Shown piece by piece: positions 53,542 through 61,668 of a stretch of DNA of 64,000 nucleotides. Below the pieces are notes generated by a model. The model made no database searches. It saw nothing but the letters and a program-made list of their open reading frames with translations, and was not told where the DNA came from. The position numbers were made by a program, and so were the translations under genes. The DNA is from Martinezella rhizogenes. GTDB lineage: Bacteria; Pseudomonadota; Alphaproteobacteria; Rhizobiales; Rhizobiaceae. The DNA lies in assembly GCF_000799715.1 (NCBI RefSeq), contig NZ_JUHG01000005.1, positions 1 through 64,000 of the forward strand. Direction: 5' to 3'. Numbering within the stretch: position 1 is the stretch's first letter; each line of letters begins with the position of its first letter.

Positions 53542-53958
53542 ATGTTCGTCAGCAGATCGCTTCTCAACCACGGTGAATTTCTGGACTGGGCCAGATCCGA
53601 AGGTTTTGCCGATACCGTGGCCGCGGACGGGCTGCATGTGACGATCGCAACTTCTTGCGACACGGTGAACTGGGAGCAGATCTTGCCATGCGCGAGCGAT
53701 TTGACCGTGCGCGCAGGGAACCGACGATCGGTCCGGAATTTTGGTGGCGTGTTGGTGTTGATTTTCGGCTGCCGGCGGCTCTCCCAGCGTCATGCCGAGT
53801 TTCGCCGGCTCGGAATGAGCTGGGATTTTCCCAGCTACTCGCCACACATTTCGTTCGCGTTTGACGAGGGTGTCGATCTAGCCAAAGTTCGACCCTTTCC
53901 AGGCCGGCTTCGTTTCGGCCCGGAATGCTTCCAAGTCGATATAATCGACTCCCTCTAA
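53542..53958 (+). CDS. 2H phosphoesterase, Acb1-like (anti-CBASS type)
   Basis: This 138-residue protein reads MFVSRSLLNHGEFLDWARSE, then LHVTIATSCDTVNWEQI and WDFPSYSPHISFAF, and ends with FGPECFQVDII. The two motifs HVT and HIS are the paired H-x-[T/S] active site of 2H phosphoesterases. The surrounding pattern matches the Acb1 family and the similar domain at the C-terminus of some phage head-morphogenesis proteins. Phage Acb1 cleaves cyclic oligonucleotide signals of CBASS defence. Here it is a free-standing plasmid gene. Activity is inferred from family. Confidence 0.75.
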   Translation: MFVSRSLLNHGEFLDWARSEGFADTVAADGLHVTIATSCDTVNWEQILPCASDLTVRAGNRRSVRNFGGVLVLIFGCRRLSQRHAEFRRLGMSWDFPSYSPHISFAFDEGVDLAKVRPFPGRLRFGPECFQVDIIDSL

Positions 53959-54404
53959 GCGATTACTTGGTGAACATGCGTGACCGACCAGCGCTGGACG
54001 TCCAAAAGTTTCTTGGAGGTGCGGGCGCCGCTCCTTCAAACAAGAATGATGCGACCCTACAAGCAAGACTGCCTACGAGTTCCGCGTCCGCATCACTCGG
54101 CTCGCGTTGCTTCTGGGCGTACCGACCATATTGGGAGGCATAGCCTGATGACGTCTCAACAGCTTCGTCAAGAACCATCGCCGGCAGAGGGTGCCAGGCG
54201 TCCTGTGGGGGCGTAGACGCCTGGCGCAGTTGGGCGTTCACCGGGTAGTGAACAGCTCATCGACACAACCAACGTTGCCGCGCGTATAGACACCCAGATG
54301 GGTAGGCTGTTCTGCTAAACTCGACAGAGCACAGGAAAAGAGCTGACATGGCAATGATGACGGACGCTGTTGGTGCCTCCGCGATCGAGGCAGCAGAAGC
54401 TGAG

Positions 54405-54490
54405 TATCTGCCCAGGCGATCCACGCCAGCTTGTTGGCCAGAGCCACGATTACAAGCATGCGCGGTTTGCGGTCCACAGATGACGTGACG
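54405..54490 (-). mobile_element. Fragment of an IS110-family transposase C-terminus
   Basis: The minus strand reads RKPRMLVIVALANKLAWIAW, which resembles the C-terminal RKPxxVxxVALANKxARIxWA motif of IS110 transposases. Only about 25 codons are recognisable, with unrelated sequence on either side. It is a worn IS remnant. Confidence 0.5.
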
Positions 54491-54554
54491 CCATCCTGTT
54501 CCCGCCCTTGCTTCGGGCCGTGGGCCTTTGGACCGCACTTCCAGTTGCTGCGTT

Positions 54555-54588
54555 GATTGCGAAATGATAGATTGCAGTCAACGCAATC
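54555..54588. promoter_or_regulatory. Repeat cluster before fitAB
   Basis: GATTGC occurs at 54555-54560 and 54570-54575, and inverted as GCAATC at 54583-54588, just upstream of the FitA start (54609). This is a suitable operator for the RHH antitoxin. Confidence 0.55.
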
Positions 54589-54608
54589 ATAATTGGGGAT
54601 TTGAAGCA

Positions 54609-54866
54609 ATGCCATCCATCACCATTCGCAACGTCCCAGACGAGGTGCATCGCGCCATCCGCGTCCGGGCGGCCATACACGGCCGCAGCACCGAGGCCGA
54701 AATCCGCAGCATCCTTGAACAAGCTGCCAAGCCCGAGGGCCGCTTAAAGCTCGGTTCGTTGCTGACTTCGATCGCCCGCGAAGCGGGCGGGCTGACCGAC
54801 GCCGAAGCCGAGCGCTTCAACCAGCTTCGCGACAAGACCCCGGCCGAACCGATGAGCTTTGAATGA
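54609..54866 (+). CDS. FitA-type ribbon-helix-helix antitoxin
   Basis: This 85-residue protein has an N-terminal RHH DNA-binding fold (PSITIRNVPDEVHRAIRVRA then AIHGRSTEAEIRSILEQA), the FitA/VapB-like pattern, and a C-terminal tail that would wrap the toxin. ATG 54609 is chosen because the family begins MPSITIRN. It overlaps the toxin by ATGA. Repeats upstream suggest autoregulation. Confidence 0.9.
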   Translation: MPSITIRNVPDEVHRAIRVRAAIHGRSTEAEIRSILEQAAKPEGRLKLGSLLTSIAREAGGLTDAEAERFNQLRDKTPAEPMSFE

Positions 54867-55288
54867 TCGTTCTCGATACCAACGTGATTTCCGAACTGTG
54901 GAAGGCCGAGCCAGATCCTAACGTGCTGGCGTGGATCGACGCGCAGATGGTCGAAACCCTCTATCTGTCCACGATCACCATTGCCGAACTGCGCTTCGGT
55001 TTGGCAACGATGCCAGAAGGTAAACGGCGCACGATCTATCAGGATCGCTTGGAACGGGAGGTCTTGCCGGCTTTCTCTGGTCGGGTTCTGCCTTTTGACC
55101 TGGACGCCTCGCAAGCCTATGCCAAGCTGATGGCGCAGGCGAAGGAGGCAGGCAAGGCCATCGGCAAGGCAGACGGCTACATCGCCGCTACGGCCGCCGC
55201 CCGCGGCATGACGGTTGCCACACGCGACACCAGTCCGTTCGAGGCTGCTGGCCTGAACGTCATCAACCCTTGGGATGTCTCACAATGA
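54863..55288 (+). CDS. FitB/VapC-type PIN-domain toxin
   Basis: This 141-residue PIN ribonuclease begins MIVLDTNVISELWK and has the acidic residues expected: Asp5, Glu in ITIAELRFG, Asp in KADGYIAATAAA and Asp in ATRDTSPF. It would cleave RNA when the antitoxin is degraded. It overlaps fitA by four bases. The motif set looks intact, so the module is probably functional. Confidence 0.92.
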   Translation: MIVLDTNVISELWKAEPDPNVLAWIDAQMVETLYLSTITIAELRFGLATMPEGKRRTIYQDRLEREVLPAFSGRVLPFDLDASQAYAKLMAQAKEAGKAIGKADGYIAATAAARGMTVATRDTSPFEAAGLNVINPWDVSQ

Positions 55289-55376
55289 TGGCTGCTGGAG
55301 CAGTCCGGCCGCCAATGCTGCTTCTTCATACTCGACGGCAGAGATCCCTTGAACGCGCCAGGCTTACCGTGTTATG

Positions 55377-55401
55377 TTAGACAAACTTTGATAATGTCTG
55401 A
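55377..55401. promoter_or_regulatory. Inverted repeat before the second PIN module
   Basis: TTAGACA (55377-55383) and TGTCTGA (55395-55401) form an inverted repeat with one mismatch, 21 bases before the antitoxin start, with a possible -10 box (GATAAT) in the spacer. Confidence 0.5.
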
Positions 55402-55422
55402 CATCAAGGCGCGGAGGCAGTG

Positions 55423-55773
55423 ATGAGAAAACATAGCGACGATAAAAAGGTGACGCCTGCAGAACCCGGCGGTCTGCTTACAACGGTTGACCGGAAAGCG
55501 AAGGCTGGACAGTTCGTGACGGTCAGCAAAGCCCGCTTCGAGGCCGTGATGAAGGCCGCGGAACATTCGGGCCTGCTGGGAGAGAAAAGCAAGCGGATCG
55601 GCGGGCGCATCAGTCCCGCGCTCATAGAGCAGGCGAAGAAACATACAGGCATCGAAACAGATACGGATCTCATTGAATTCGCCTTGGCGAATGTGGCTCT
55701 CGATGACAATTTCGGCAAGACTTTCCGAGAGACCCGAGGAACGGTGGATCCCGATTTGAAGCTCGGTTTCTGA
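55423..55773 (+). CDS. Antitoxin of a PIN-type toxin-antitoxin pair
   Basis: This 116-residue protein is positively charged at the N-terminus and contains GLLTTVDRKAKAGQFVTVSK then GGRISPALIEQAKKHTGIET and LIEFALANVALDDNFGKTFR, a pattern of RHH-like or Phd-like antitoxins paired with PIN proteins in rhizobia. ATG 55423 has GGAGG upstream. It is two bases before the toxin start. Family assignment comes from the toxin partner and is moderate. Confidence 0.68.
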   Translation: MRKHSDDKKVTPAEPGGLLTTVDRKAKAGQFVTVSKARFEAVMKAAEHSGLLGEKSKRIGGRISPALIEQAKKHTGIETDTDLIEFALANVALDDNFGKTFRETRGTVDPDLKLGF

Positions 55774-55774
55774 A

Positions 55775-56344
55775 TTGTCGGACTTTGATTTCGACACGTC
55801 CGTCCGCTGGGCGCGGTTTGATCCTTATCGCACCCTTGCGAGGCGAGAGAACGCAGAACTGCCATTCGTCGGCGATGTGCCGGAGGCCGGGCAAGCGCTT
55901 TTGCTTGATACGTGCGTTTATATCGATGGCTTGCAGGGTCGTGCGCCTGAGGTCGTCTCCGACCTGCTGGATATCAGGTTGAGCAATCACTCGACTGTCG
56001 CCATTCAGGAATTGATGCACACGGTCGGCGTTCTCGATCCCAAACACCCTGGCACGAAGCAAGCGGTGCAGCAGATAAGGACAACGATTAATCACATGCA
56101 GCTGCATCGTATTTTCGCGCCCGACCCGGATGTTTTGGGACGGGCAGCGCTCCTTTCAGGTATGCTTTGCCGTCTTCAGGGCTATCAAAAGGATGCCCGT
56201 CTTCGGGCACTTCAGGACTGTGTTTTGTTCCTGCAGGCTCAGAAAATGGGTTTTACCGTCCTCACCGCCAATGTCAGTGATTTCGACTACCTGCTGCAGC
56301 TGATACCAACCGGCCGTGCCCTGTTTTACAGGTCAAACGACTAA
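55775..56344 (+). CDS. PIN-domain protein, probable toxin
   Basis: This 189-residue protein has a PIN core after about 45 residues: LLLDTCVYIDGLQGR (Asp), AIQELMHTVG (Glu) and ALQDCVLFLQAQKMGFTVLT followed by ANVSDFDYLL (Asp and Asp). The long N-terminal extension is unusual for VapC. It starts with TTG 55775, directly after the antitoxin stop. Its 3' end overlaps the integrase fragment by 12 bases on the opposite strand. Confidence 0.75.
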   Translation: MSDFDFDTSVRWARFDPYRTLARRENAELPFVGDVPEAGQALLLDTCVYIDGLQGRAPEVVSDLLDIRLSNHSTVAIQELMHTVGVLDPKHPGTKQAVQQIRTTINHMQLHRIFAPDPDVLGRAALLSGMLCRLQGYQKDARLRALQDCVLFLQAQKMGFTVLTANVSDFDYLLQLIPTGRALFYRSND

Positions 56345-56575
56345 TCGCGCCGCGCGGCCGTTCTTCCGTTCGGCATTGTTATAATAGCTTGCCGCCTGCG
56401 TCACCGACCTGTGCAGCGACTGCTGCATGGCCTCCGGAAGAGGAATGCCACGATTGGCGGCCTCGGTGAGATAGCCGGACCGAAGCCCATGCGCCGAAAA
56501 CCCTTCCGGATCCAGGCCAGCCGGCACGTCGTTCTGCTTCACGATCTCCTTGGAGCTGGTGGCTTGCTTAGGCAT
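56333..56575 (-). pseudogene. C-terminal fragment of a tyrosine recombinase
   Basis: This 80-codon ORF reads FSAHGLRSGYLTEAANRGIP, EAMQQSLHRSVTQAASYYNN, ending AARLVV. It matches the C-terminus of the complete recombinase at 60480-61628, including H-x-x-R, the second His and the Tyr nucleophile, but lacks the rest. Homology begins at IVKQ; the first about 10 residues are unrelated. It seems to be a truncated duplicate, and its orientation is the same as the full copy. Confidence 0.85.
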
Positions 56576-56846
56576 GCGGGCGCCAGCGTGCGATTATCTG
56601 TTCGATTTCCTGGCGATAGTCGTCGGGATAGGTGAGGGTAGGCTCACGCCCAAGCCAGGTAAAGATCGTGGTCATATCCTCACACAAATGCGGATCGAGA
56701 TCGGCAAGCTCGGTCAGGTCGAAACCGCCGTGCACTTCAGCGTTCCACCAGGCGAGGATGAAGTTGGCAACGCGCCGTCCTTGGCCGGTGTCCTCATGCG
56801 CGACGTTGAGGAGTTTTTCGAGAGCAAATCTAACGCTGTCGTCCAT
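56568..56846 (-). CDS. DUF7673-like hypothetical protein
   Basis: This 92-residue protein reads LEKLLNVAHEDTGQGRRVAN then FILAWWNAEVHGGFDLTELA, which matches a conserved plasmid-borne family (DTGQ-RRVA-FLLAWWN-GGFD) I recall as DUF7673. Function unknown. It has no signal or membrane segment. It is partly overlapped by the integrase fragment at its 3' end. Confidence 0.72.
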   Translation of the reverse strand: MDDSVRFALEKLLNVAHEDTGQGRRVANFILAWWNAEVHGGFDLTELADLDPHLCEDMTTIFTWLGREPTLTYPDDYRQEIEQIIARWRPHA

Positions 56847-57112
56847 GCTGTGCGCCCCTTGAAACGGTCTCTAAGGCTGACTTTCGTTTGTCGGTCGGCT
56901 TAATTGGACCGAATCCGATTCATTGTATCAATTGCCCTTTTTGCTTTCTAGGATCACCGGGATTTTTCCGATTGACCGGAATTGATGGAGGGTCGAGTGG
57001 GAGCATGGTGCGGTATCTTCGGCAGGAAAGCGGAAGTTGCGGCGATTGCAACAGCACCGTTTCCATCGCACATTGTGGATGCCATTTACGGCGAACTTTG
57101 CCGGAGTTGAAC

Positions 57113-57814
57113 ATGGTCAATCTCGCCTTTTACAGCGATCAGATCATCCCCGAGAGTAAAGAAATCGATCTTCGGCTTCTGGCGATGATGGAATCTCAAG
57201 GGCTGGGAACGCGGATCGGATACATTCCTTCTGGTCCGGAACCGGAGCGCCATTTTTTTAATGAACGCAAGCGACACTATGGAGCATATGGCTTAGAGAT
57301 GTCTCTGTTCTATGACCTAGACGAGACGCATGGCGCCGAAGAGAAGGAAGCCCTTTTCGCCTGTGATGCCATTCATCTGACCGGTGGCCACACAGGTGGG
57401 TATTTGCACCGACTGAGAAGAAGTGGAATGCTCCCACTTCTTAGAAACTGGGCGCTCCAGGGCGGCGTACTAATCGGCACCAGCGCCGGTGCCATTCTCA
57501 TGACCCCGACCATCGCGACGGACGCATTGTTTACCGGCAGCGTGCCGGAAGCCCTGACCGAAGAAACGGCACTCGATCTTGTGCCCTTCGAATTCTTCCC
57601 GCACCTGAGCGAAAACGCAACATATCTTCCGGAACTTGTCCGCTATAGCAAGCTCACGAGTCGACCAATTGTTGCCTGCGATGACGGCGACGGCATTATC
57701 GTTTCGGGAGAATGGGTGAGCTGTATCGGAAAGCCTATTTTGATCGCGGACGGAGTGGTCAAACAGGCGAAAGACATCACTCTCGGCAGACTATCTCTTC
57801 CAGAGAAATCCTAG
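57113..57814 (+). CDS. Peptidase S51-like (peptidase E/cyanophycinase family) protein
   Basis: This 233-residue protein has the S51 fold: a nucleophile elbow GTSAGAILM (Ser near residue 123), an earlier AIHLTGGHTGGYL and an active-site region FEFFPHLSEN. Peptidase E cleaves Asp-X dipeptides; this one is more distant from E. coli PepE. ATG 57113 follows GGAG. The ORF extends further upstream without family similarity. It is on its own between the recombinase fragments, so it is probably cargo. Confidence 0.8.
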   Translation: MVNLAFYSDQIIPESKEIDLRLLAMMESQGLGTRIGYIPSGPEPERHFFNERKRHYGAYGLEMSLFYDLDETHGAEEKEALFACDAIHLTGGHTGGYLHRLRRSGMLPLLRNWALQGGVLIGTSAGAILMTPTIATDALFTGSVPEALTEETALDLVPFEFFPHLSENATYLPELVRYSKLTSRPIVACDDGDGIIVSGEWVSCIGKPILIADGVVKQAKDITLGRLSLPEKS

Positions 57815-57920
57815 AATCTGCAACAGTACGTTGTCCGCAATGGCAGAGGGCAGACGAGCGTCTCGGCGGCTTCGCGCCCTCAAAACAGACAAGCTCACTT
57901 TCAGTTAGTAAAATGCTCAA

Positions 57921-58418
57921 ATGCCCATCGCTACGCCTTTGAAAACCGAGCGCCTATACCTTCGTCCCCCTTTAGAAAGGGACTGGACGTTCTTGATCGC
58001 GTTGGCATCGGACGAAAGTGTTCGGCGCTTCCTGGGCGGCGTAATGCCGCTAAAGCAGCGCGAGATGATTGCTGCGCAACTCTTTGTACCGAGTGAGGAG
58101 GAAATCGTCTGGATAGTCGAGACCCTATCTCCAGTCCGTGAAATTGGATTGGTAACGATATTGCCGCACCACGACGGCGACTGGCGGGAAATCTCTTATC
58201 AGTTTCACCCTGATTTTTGGGGGCGGGGATTTGCCATCGAGGCGCTGGCGGCCATCATTGAGTTCGCTTTCAACCATTTAAATGATCAAGTTTTGGTGGC
58301 CGAAACTCAGAGCGCAAATCTTGCTTCGCGACGGTTGTTGCAAAGATTGGGAATGAGCGAACTTCGAAGGTTAAGTCGGTTTGGCTCCGACCAGATCATT
58401 TACTCTATCCGCCGGTGA
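57921..58418 (+). CDS. GNAT-family N-acetyltransferase
   Basis: This 165-residue protein follows the RimJ/RimL-like GNAT pattern: ETERLYLRPPL-type N-terminus (LKTERLYLRPPLERDW), the acetyl-CoA motif FWGRGFAIEALAAIIEFAF (near residue 100) and AETQSANLASRRLLQRLGM. It may acetylate an N-terminal amine or a small molecule. It lies in the segment between the recombinase fragment and the serine recombinase, so it is probably mobile cargo. Substrate unknown. Confidence 0.87.
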   Translation: MPIATPLKTERLYLRPPLERDWTFLIALASDESVRRFLGGVMPLKQREMIAAQLFVPSEEEIVWIVETLSPVREIGLVTILPHHDGDWREISYQFHPDFWGRGFAIEALAAIIEFAFNHLNDQVLVAETQSANLASRRLLQRLGMSELRRLSRFGSDQIIYSIRR

Positions 58419-58569
58419 CTGCTTCCGCCGACTCCGGTCTAACCGGTAAAGGAAGAAAGCTAAGGAAGCGGCGGCGTCGCGCGAAGCCATCATTCGCCCT
58501 ATTGCGTTCTGCCATCTAAATCAGAGAAGGCGAGAAGCCGCGCTATCGGGAGAATGATGCTCCGTGCCC

Positions 58570-59487
58570 TCAGTGACGGATGAGGCCGAAACGATGGGCT
58601 TCATCCAGAAGGTGGCGAACAGACGACGGTTGCCATTTCCTTCCGCCACGCACCGGCCGCTCTCCCATTTGATCGAGCTGAGCAGCAATGTCGCGAAGCG
58701 ACAATCCGGGATCTGCAATGGCGATCGCTGCCACCAGCTTCATCAGGTGATCCTCTGGCGCGCGGCGCGGCGATCGGGCAAGCAGGCCGGGCTCGGCAAG
58801 CTTCTCGCGGACCATGCGATGGACGGCTCGGCGTAACCGTTCCACCGTCCAGTCATGGCCGCGGCGATTGAGGACACGCACGACATTGTCCCAGCTATGC
58901 TGCGGCCGGAGTTGCCGCACGGTCGGGAGCCATGTTTGTGCCGACGCAATCAGTTCGTCGAGATAAACTTTCTCGCGTGCTTTCGACACCGCCCTGATCG
59001 CTTCCGGACGCCGTTCCCGAAGACCGGGATTCCCCGGAAGTTTTCCGCGCGCTTTCGCCGCCTTGATGCCGGCTTTGGTGCGTTCGGCAATGAGAGCTCT
59101 TTCGAGCTGAGCGACCGCGCCCAGCACCTGAAGGGAGAACATGCCCTGTGGCGTGGAGGTATCGATCGGATCTCGAATCGAGCGAAAATGGACGCCGCGT
59201 TTCTCAAGATCCTCGATTACCTGCAGAAGATGGCTGACCGACCGGGCGAGGCGGTCGAGCCGGACAACGACGAGAACGTCGCCGGCGGTAAGCTCGCCGA
59301 GCAGTCTCGTGAGAACCGGCCGAGCGCGTGACGCACCCGAGCCGTGCTCCTGGAAGATCCGGTCACAGCCGCCGGCGCGCAGTTCATCCATCTGCGCGTC
59401 ATGCACCTGATCGTCGGTCGAGACGCGGGCGTAACCGATGAGTCGTCTCGGCGCCGGCGATTGAGTAGCGGCTTGTCGTTTTGCCAT
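58570..59487 (-). CDS. Serine recombinase (resolvase/invertase family)
   Basis: This 305-residue protein has the catalytic domain LIGYARVSTDDQVHDAQMDE (Ser nucleophile near residue 23), VVVRLDRLARSVSHLL and AQLERALIAERTKAGIKAAK, then a DNA-binding region longer than in Tn3 resolvases, with a second HTH-like region near the C-terminus (LSLRDIAAQLDQ). It would resolve or invert DNA. It is probably part of a transposable element whose other parts are missing. A good ATG at 59487 fits the family start. Confidence 0.9.
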   Translation of the reverse strand: MAKRQAATQSPAPRRLIGYARVSTDDQVHDAQMDELRAGGCDRIFQEHGSGASRARPVLTRLLGELTAGDVLVVVRLDRLARSVSHLLQVIEDLEKRGVHFRSIRDPIDTSTPQGMFSLQVLGAVAQLERALIAERTKAGIKAAKARGKLPGNPGLRERRPEAIRAVSKAREKVYLDELIASAQTWLPTVRQLRPQHSWDNVVRVLNRRGHDWTVERLRRAVHRMVREKLAEPGLLARSPRRAPEDHLMKLVAAIAIADPGLSLRDIAAQLDQMGERPVRGGRKWQPSSVRHLLDEAHRFGLIRH

Positions 59488-59600
59488 GGCTGATTTTGCG
59501 TCTTTTCATGGTGCTCTGTACAGATAAGGAATGCCTGAGAAAATGGTTGTTTGTAAGCGTCTCTGGAGGACGCAAGCCCCATTGCTTTGGGTAGAGACAT

Positions 59601-59639
59601 GGATTATATATCCCAAAGTATCTATATCATTCAGGATAT
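59601..59639. promoter_or_regulatory. Operator-like repeats before higBA
   Basis: GGATTATATATCC (59601-59613) and ATATC-ATTCAG-GATAT (59624-59639) are palindromic and lie within 45 bases upstream of the toxin start. Such GGAT/ATCC half-sites are typical of HigA/XRE antitoxins. Confidence 0.55.
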
Positions 59640-59642
59640 GAA

Positions 59643-60008
59643 ATGACAGAATGGAAGGTCGAGTTTCACGACCGCTTCAAGGGTGAGATTGAGGACCTTC
59701 CAGCCGATGTTCGGGTCGAATTGCTCGCGCATTTGGTGCTGCTTCGTGAGAAGGGCTTTCGACTGGGACGGCCTGAGGTCGACACACTCGAAGGCTCCAG
59801 GCATGCGAATATGAAGGAACTGCGCGTCAAGGTGTTGAAGGTACAATGGCGGTTCGCCTTTGCTTTCGACCCGGAACGAAAGGCCGTCATTCTCTGCGGT
59901 GGTGCGAAGAGCGGTGTGAGCCAGAAGCTCTTCTACAAGCGGCTGATCGATCTGGCCGATAAACGGTACGATGAGCACTTGAGCGGGTTGGAGAAGAAAC
60001 ATGGATGA
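59643..60008 (+). CDS. HigB-like toxin (RelE superfamily, phage Gp49-type)
   Basis: This 121-residue protein has the pattern WKVEFHDRFKGEIEDLPADV, VDTLEGSRHANMKELRVKVL and WRFAFAFDPERKAVILCGGA, characteristic of the Gp49/HigB-like RelE toxins (mRNA interferases). It is followed by an XRE antitoxin with an 8-base overlap. The toxin-first order is typical of HigBA. The family's key Lys/Arg/Tyr residues cannot be proven by eye. Confidence 0.87.
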   Translation: MTEWKVEFHDRFKGEIEDLPADVRVELLAHLVLLREKGFRLGRPEVDTLEGSRHANMKELRVKVLKVQWRFAFAFDPERKAVILCGGAKSGVSQKLFYKRLIDLADKRYDEHLSGLEKKHG

Positions 60009-60324
60009 TCTCGACAAGCTGATACAGACGCTTCCCGATGACGAACAGCGCGCCGTTGCAAAGCGGGCCGAGGCACTTGTCACGGCGCACAATCTGCGTG
60101 AATTGCGGGCACTCGCCGGGCGGACACAGGAAGACGTGTCTGCCGGGACCGGTTTCAAGCAGACCAACGTGTCAAGACTGGAGAAGCGCGCCGACATGAA
60201 GCTGTCGACGCTTCGCGATTATGTCGAATCGCTGGGTGGCACGTTGAAGATCGTCGCGGATGTCGCGGGCAAGAAAGTCGATCTCTCCAGCATCGCGGAG
60301 CGCTCCCGGCACGGCAAGATCTAA
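60001..60324 (+). CDS. HigA-like XRE antitoxin
   Basis: This 107-residue protein has an N-terminal helical region (TLPDDEQRAVAKRAEALV) and an HTH (LRELRALAGRTQEDVSAGTG then FKQTNVSRLEKRADMKLSTL), typical of the XRE antitoxin of Gp49-type toxins. It overlaps the toxin gene by eight bases. Two strong hairpins follow (60352-60418). The operator-like repeats upstream of higB suggest autorepression. Confidence 0.9.
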   Translation: MDDLDKLIQTLPDDEQRAVAKRAEALVTAHNLRELRALAGRTQEDVSAGTGFKQTNVSRLEKRADMKLSTLRDYVESLGGTLKIVADVAGKKVDLSSIAERSRHGKI

Positions 60325-60351
60325 GAGAGCTACTGACAGGTACAGGGAATG

Positions 60352-60418
60352 GTCTCGGCTGTCGGCCGAGACGCGAAAACGTCCCACTTGGCCGCCATCT
60401 GGAGATGGCGGCCAAGTG
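60352..60418. terminator. Two tandem hairpins after higBA
   Basis: GTCTCGGC (60352-60359) pairs with GCCGAGAC (60365-60372), and a perfect 15-bp stem (60385-60399 with 60404-60418, loop TGGA) follows. They sit between convergent higA (ends 60324) and the recombinase gene (ends 60480), so they may form bidirectional terminators. No clear T-run flanks them. Confidence 0.6.
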
Positions 60419-60479
60419 TCGGATTTTCCGATAGCTTTGGTAAGCTTTGGCAGTTTAGAAGCAATACCGAAATCATCCC

Positions 60480-61628
60480 TCAAAGCATTCGCGCCGCCCG
60501 CCCGCTCCGGCGCGTGGCATTATTGTAATAGCTTGACGCCTGTTGCACCGACCGGTGGCGTGATTGCTCCATCGCTTCGGGGAGGGGAATGCCACGGTTG
60601 GCGGCCTCGGTCAAATAGCCCGATCGCAGCCCGTGCGCGGAAAACTCCCCCACCTCCAATCCGGCCATCTCTACCCGCTGCTTGATGATCGCATTGACCG
60701 ACTGCGGATCGAGCGCCCGCCGCGACACGGTCCCCCAGCGCCCGATCGCCCGAAACACACTGCCGCTGTCGATCTTGGCGGCCGCCATCCAGGCATTCAG
60801 CGCCTCCACCGGCCGGCCGGCCAGATAGACGACATCGTCCTGTTCGCCACTGCTGGTCTTGGTGCGACCGAGATGGATGGCGAGAGAGGCGAGGGGGGCA
60901 CCATTCTCGACCGGGATCGGCGGCTCGGTACTCAGTCGTTCGCGCCGCAGTCTAGCAATCTCACTGCGTCGGCGGCCGCCGGAGGCGAAGGCGACCATCA
61001 GGATGGCCCGGTCGCGCAGATCGCGCAAACCGTCAGTGGCGCAGGTCGCCAGCAGTTTTGCCAGCACGTCTGATGTGACTGCCTTGGTGCTCTTGCGGCC
61101 CCGTTGTCTTGGCACGGCTCGGACAGCAAGGCGAATGGCCGACTTGAGGGCAGGGGAGGCGAAGGTGCCATCCAGGCCGCGCCATTTCGTCAGCGTCGAC
61201 CAATTCGCCAGCCGCCGCCGCACGGTGGATGGCGCGTGTGGGCCGACGGATTTCAGAAAACCCTGGCGCCGGAGGTTTTCGTCGACGTTTTTCGGCATGC
61301 CGTGATCGGGATCGGTCTCGCGGTGCTGTGGGTCCCAGAGATGATGGGCGACGAATTTCAACAGCAGTGCCTCGGGCGCCGGCCAGGGCAGGGTCGTTCC
61401 GGTCGCCGCCATGCCCCAGGCTTCCAGATAGGCAAGGTCCGAGGTCAGCGCCCGTAGCGTGTTGTCGCCCATGCCCTCGTTGACGAGATGGCGCAGCGTT
61501 TCGACATCCTGGTCGGTGAGCAGCTCGGCGAGCTCGTCGCGGCGCTCGATCGGCAGCACGGCGGCGATCGTGTCGAGTTCCTCGGCGCGGCGCTCGACGG
61601 GAGTTTGAGTTTTCTTGGCTTTGGCCAC
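60480..61628 (-). CDS. Tyrosine recombinase/integrase
   Basis: This 382-residue protein has an N-terminal core-binding domain (STVRRRLANWSTLTKWRGLD) and a catalytic domain with FASGGRRRSEIARLRRER (Arg), HGLRSGYLTEAANRG (H-x-x-R), MEQSRHRS (His) and SSYYNNATRR (Tyr). GTG 61628 is preferred because GGAG lies just upstream and the known family starts with a short helical region. The ORF extends to 61712 across two copies of TGATTTGCCCC. It can integrate or excise a mobile segment. A truncated copy is at 56333-56575. Confidence 0.9.
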   Translation of the reverse strand: MAKAKKTQTPVERRAEELDTIAAVLPIERRDELAELLTDQDVETLRHLVNEGMGDNTLRALTSDLAYLEAWGMAATGTTLPWPAPEALLLKFVAHHLWDPQHRETDPDHGMPKNVDENLRRQGFLKSVGPHAPSTVRRRLANWSTLTKWRGLDGTFASPALKSAIRLAVRAVPRQRGRKSTKAVTSDVLAKLLATCATDGLRDLRDRAILMVAFASGGRRRSEIARLRRERLSTEPPIPVENGAPLASLAIHLGRTKTSSGEQDDVVYLAGRPVEALNAWMAAAKIDSGSVFRAIGRWGTVSRRALDPQSVNAIIKQRVEMAGLEVGEFSAHGLRSGYLTEAANRGIPLPEAMEQSRHRSVQQASSYYNNATRRSGRAARML

Positions 61629-61668
61629 AGGCGCTCCAAAAGGACGGTTTTTGCGGCCTCTGAGACCG

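Larger units (their letters stand above)
53959..54608. other. Interval with a hairpin and an IS110-type relic
   Basis: These 650 bases separate the 2H gene from the FitA gene. They contain a 10-bp stem (54193-54202 with 54216-54225) and, on the minus strand near 54410-54490, a short transposase-like segment (separate entry). I see no intact gene. The minus-strand ORF at 53963-54241 has no recognised motif. Confidence 0.4.
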
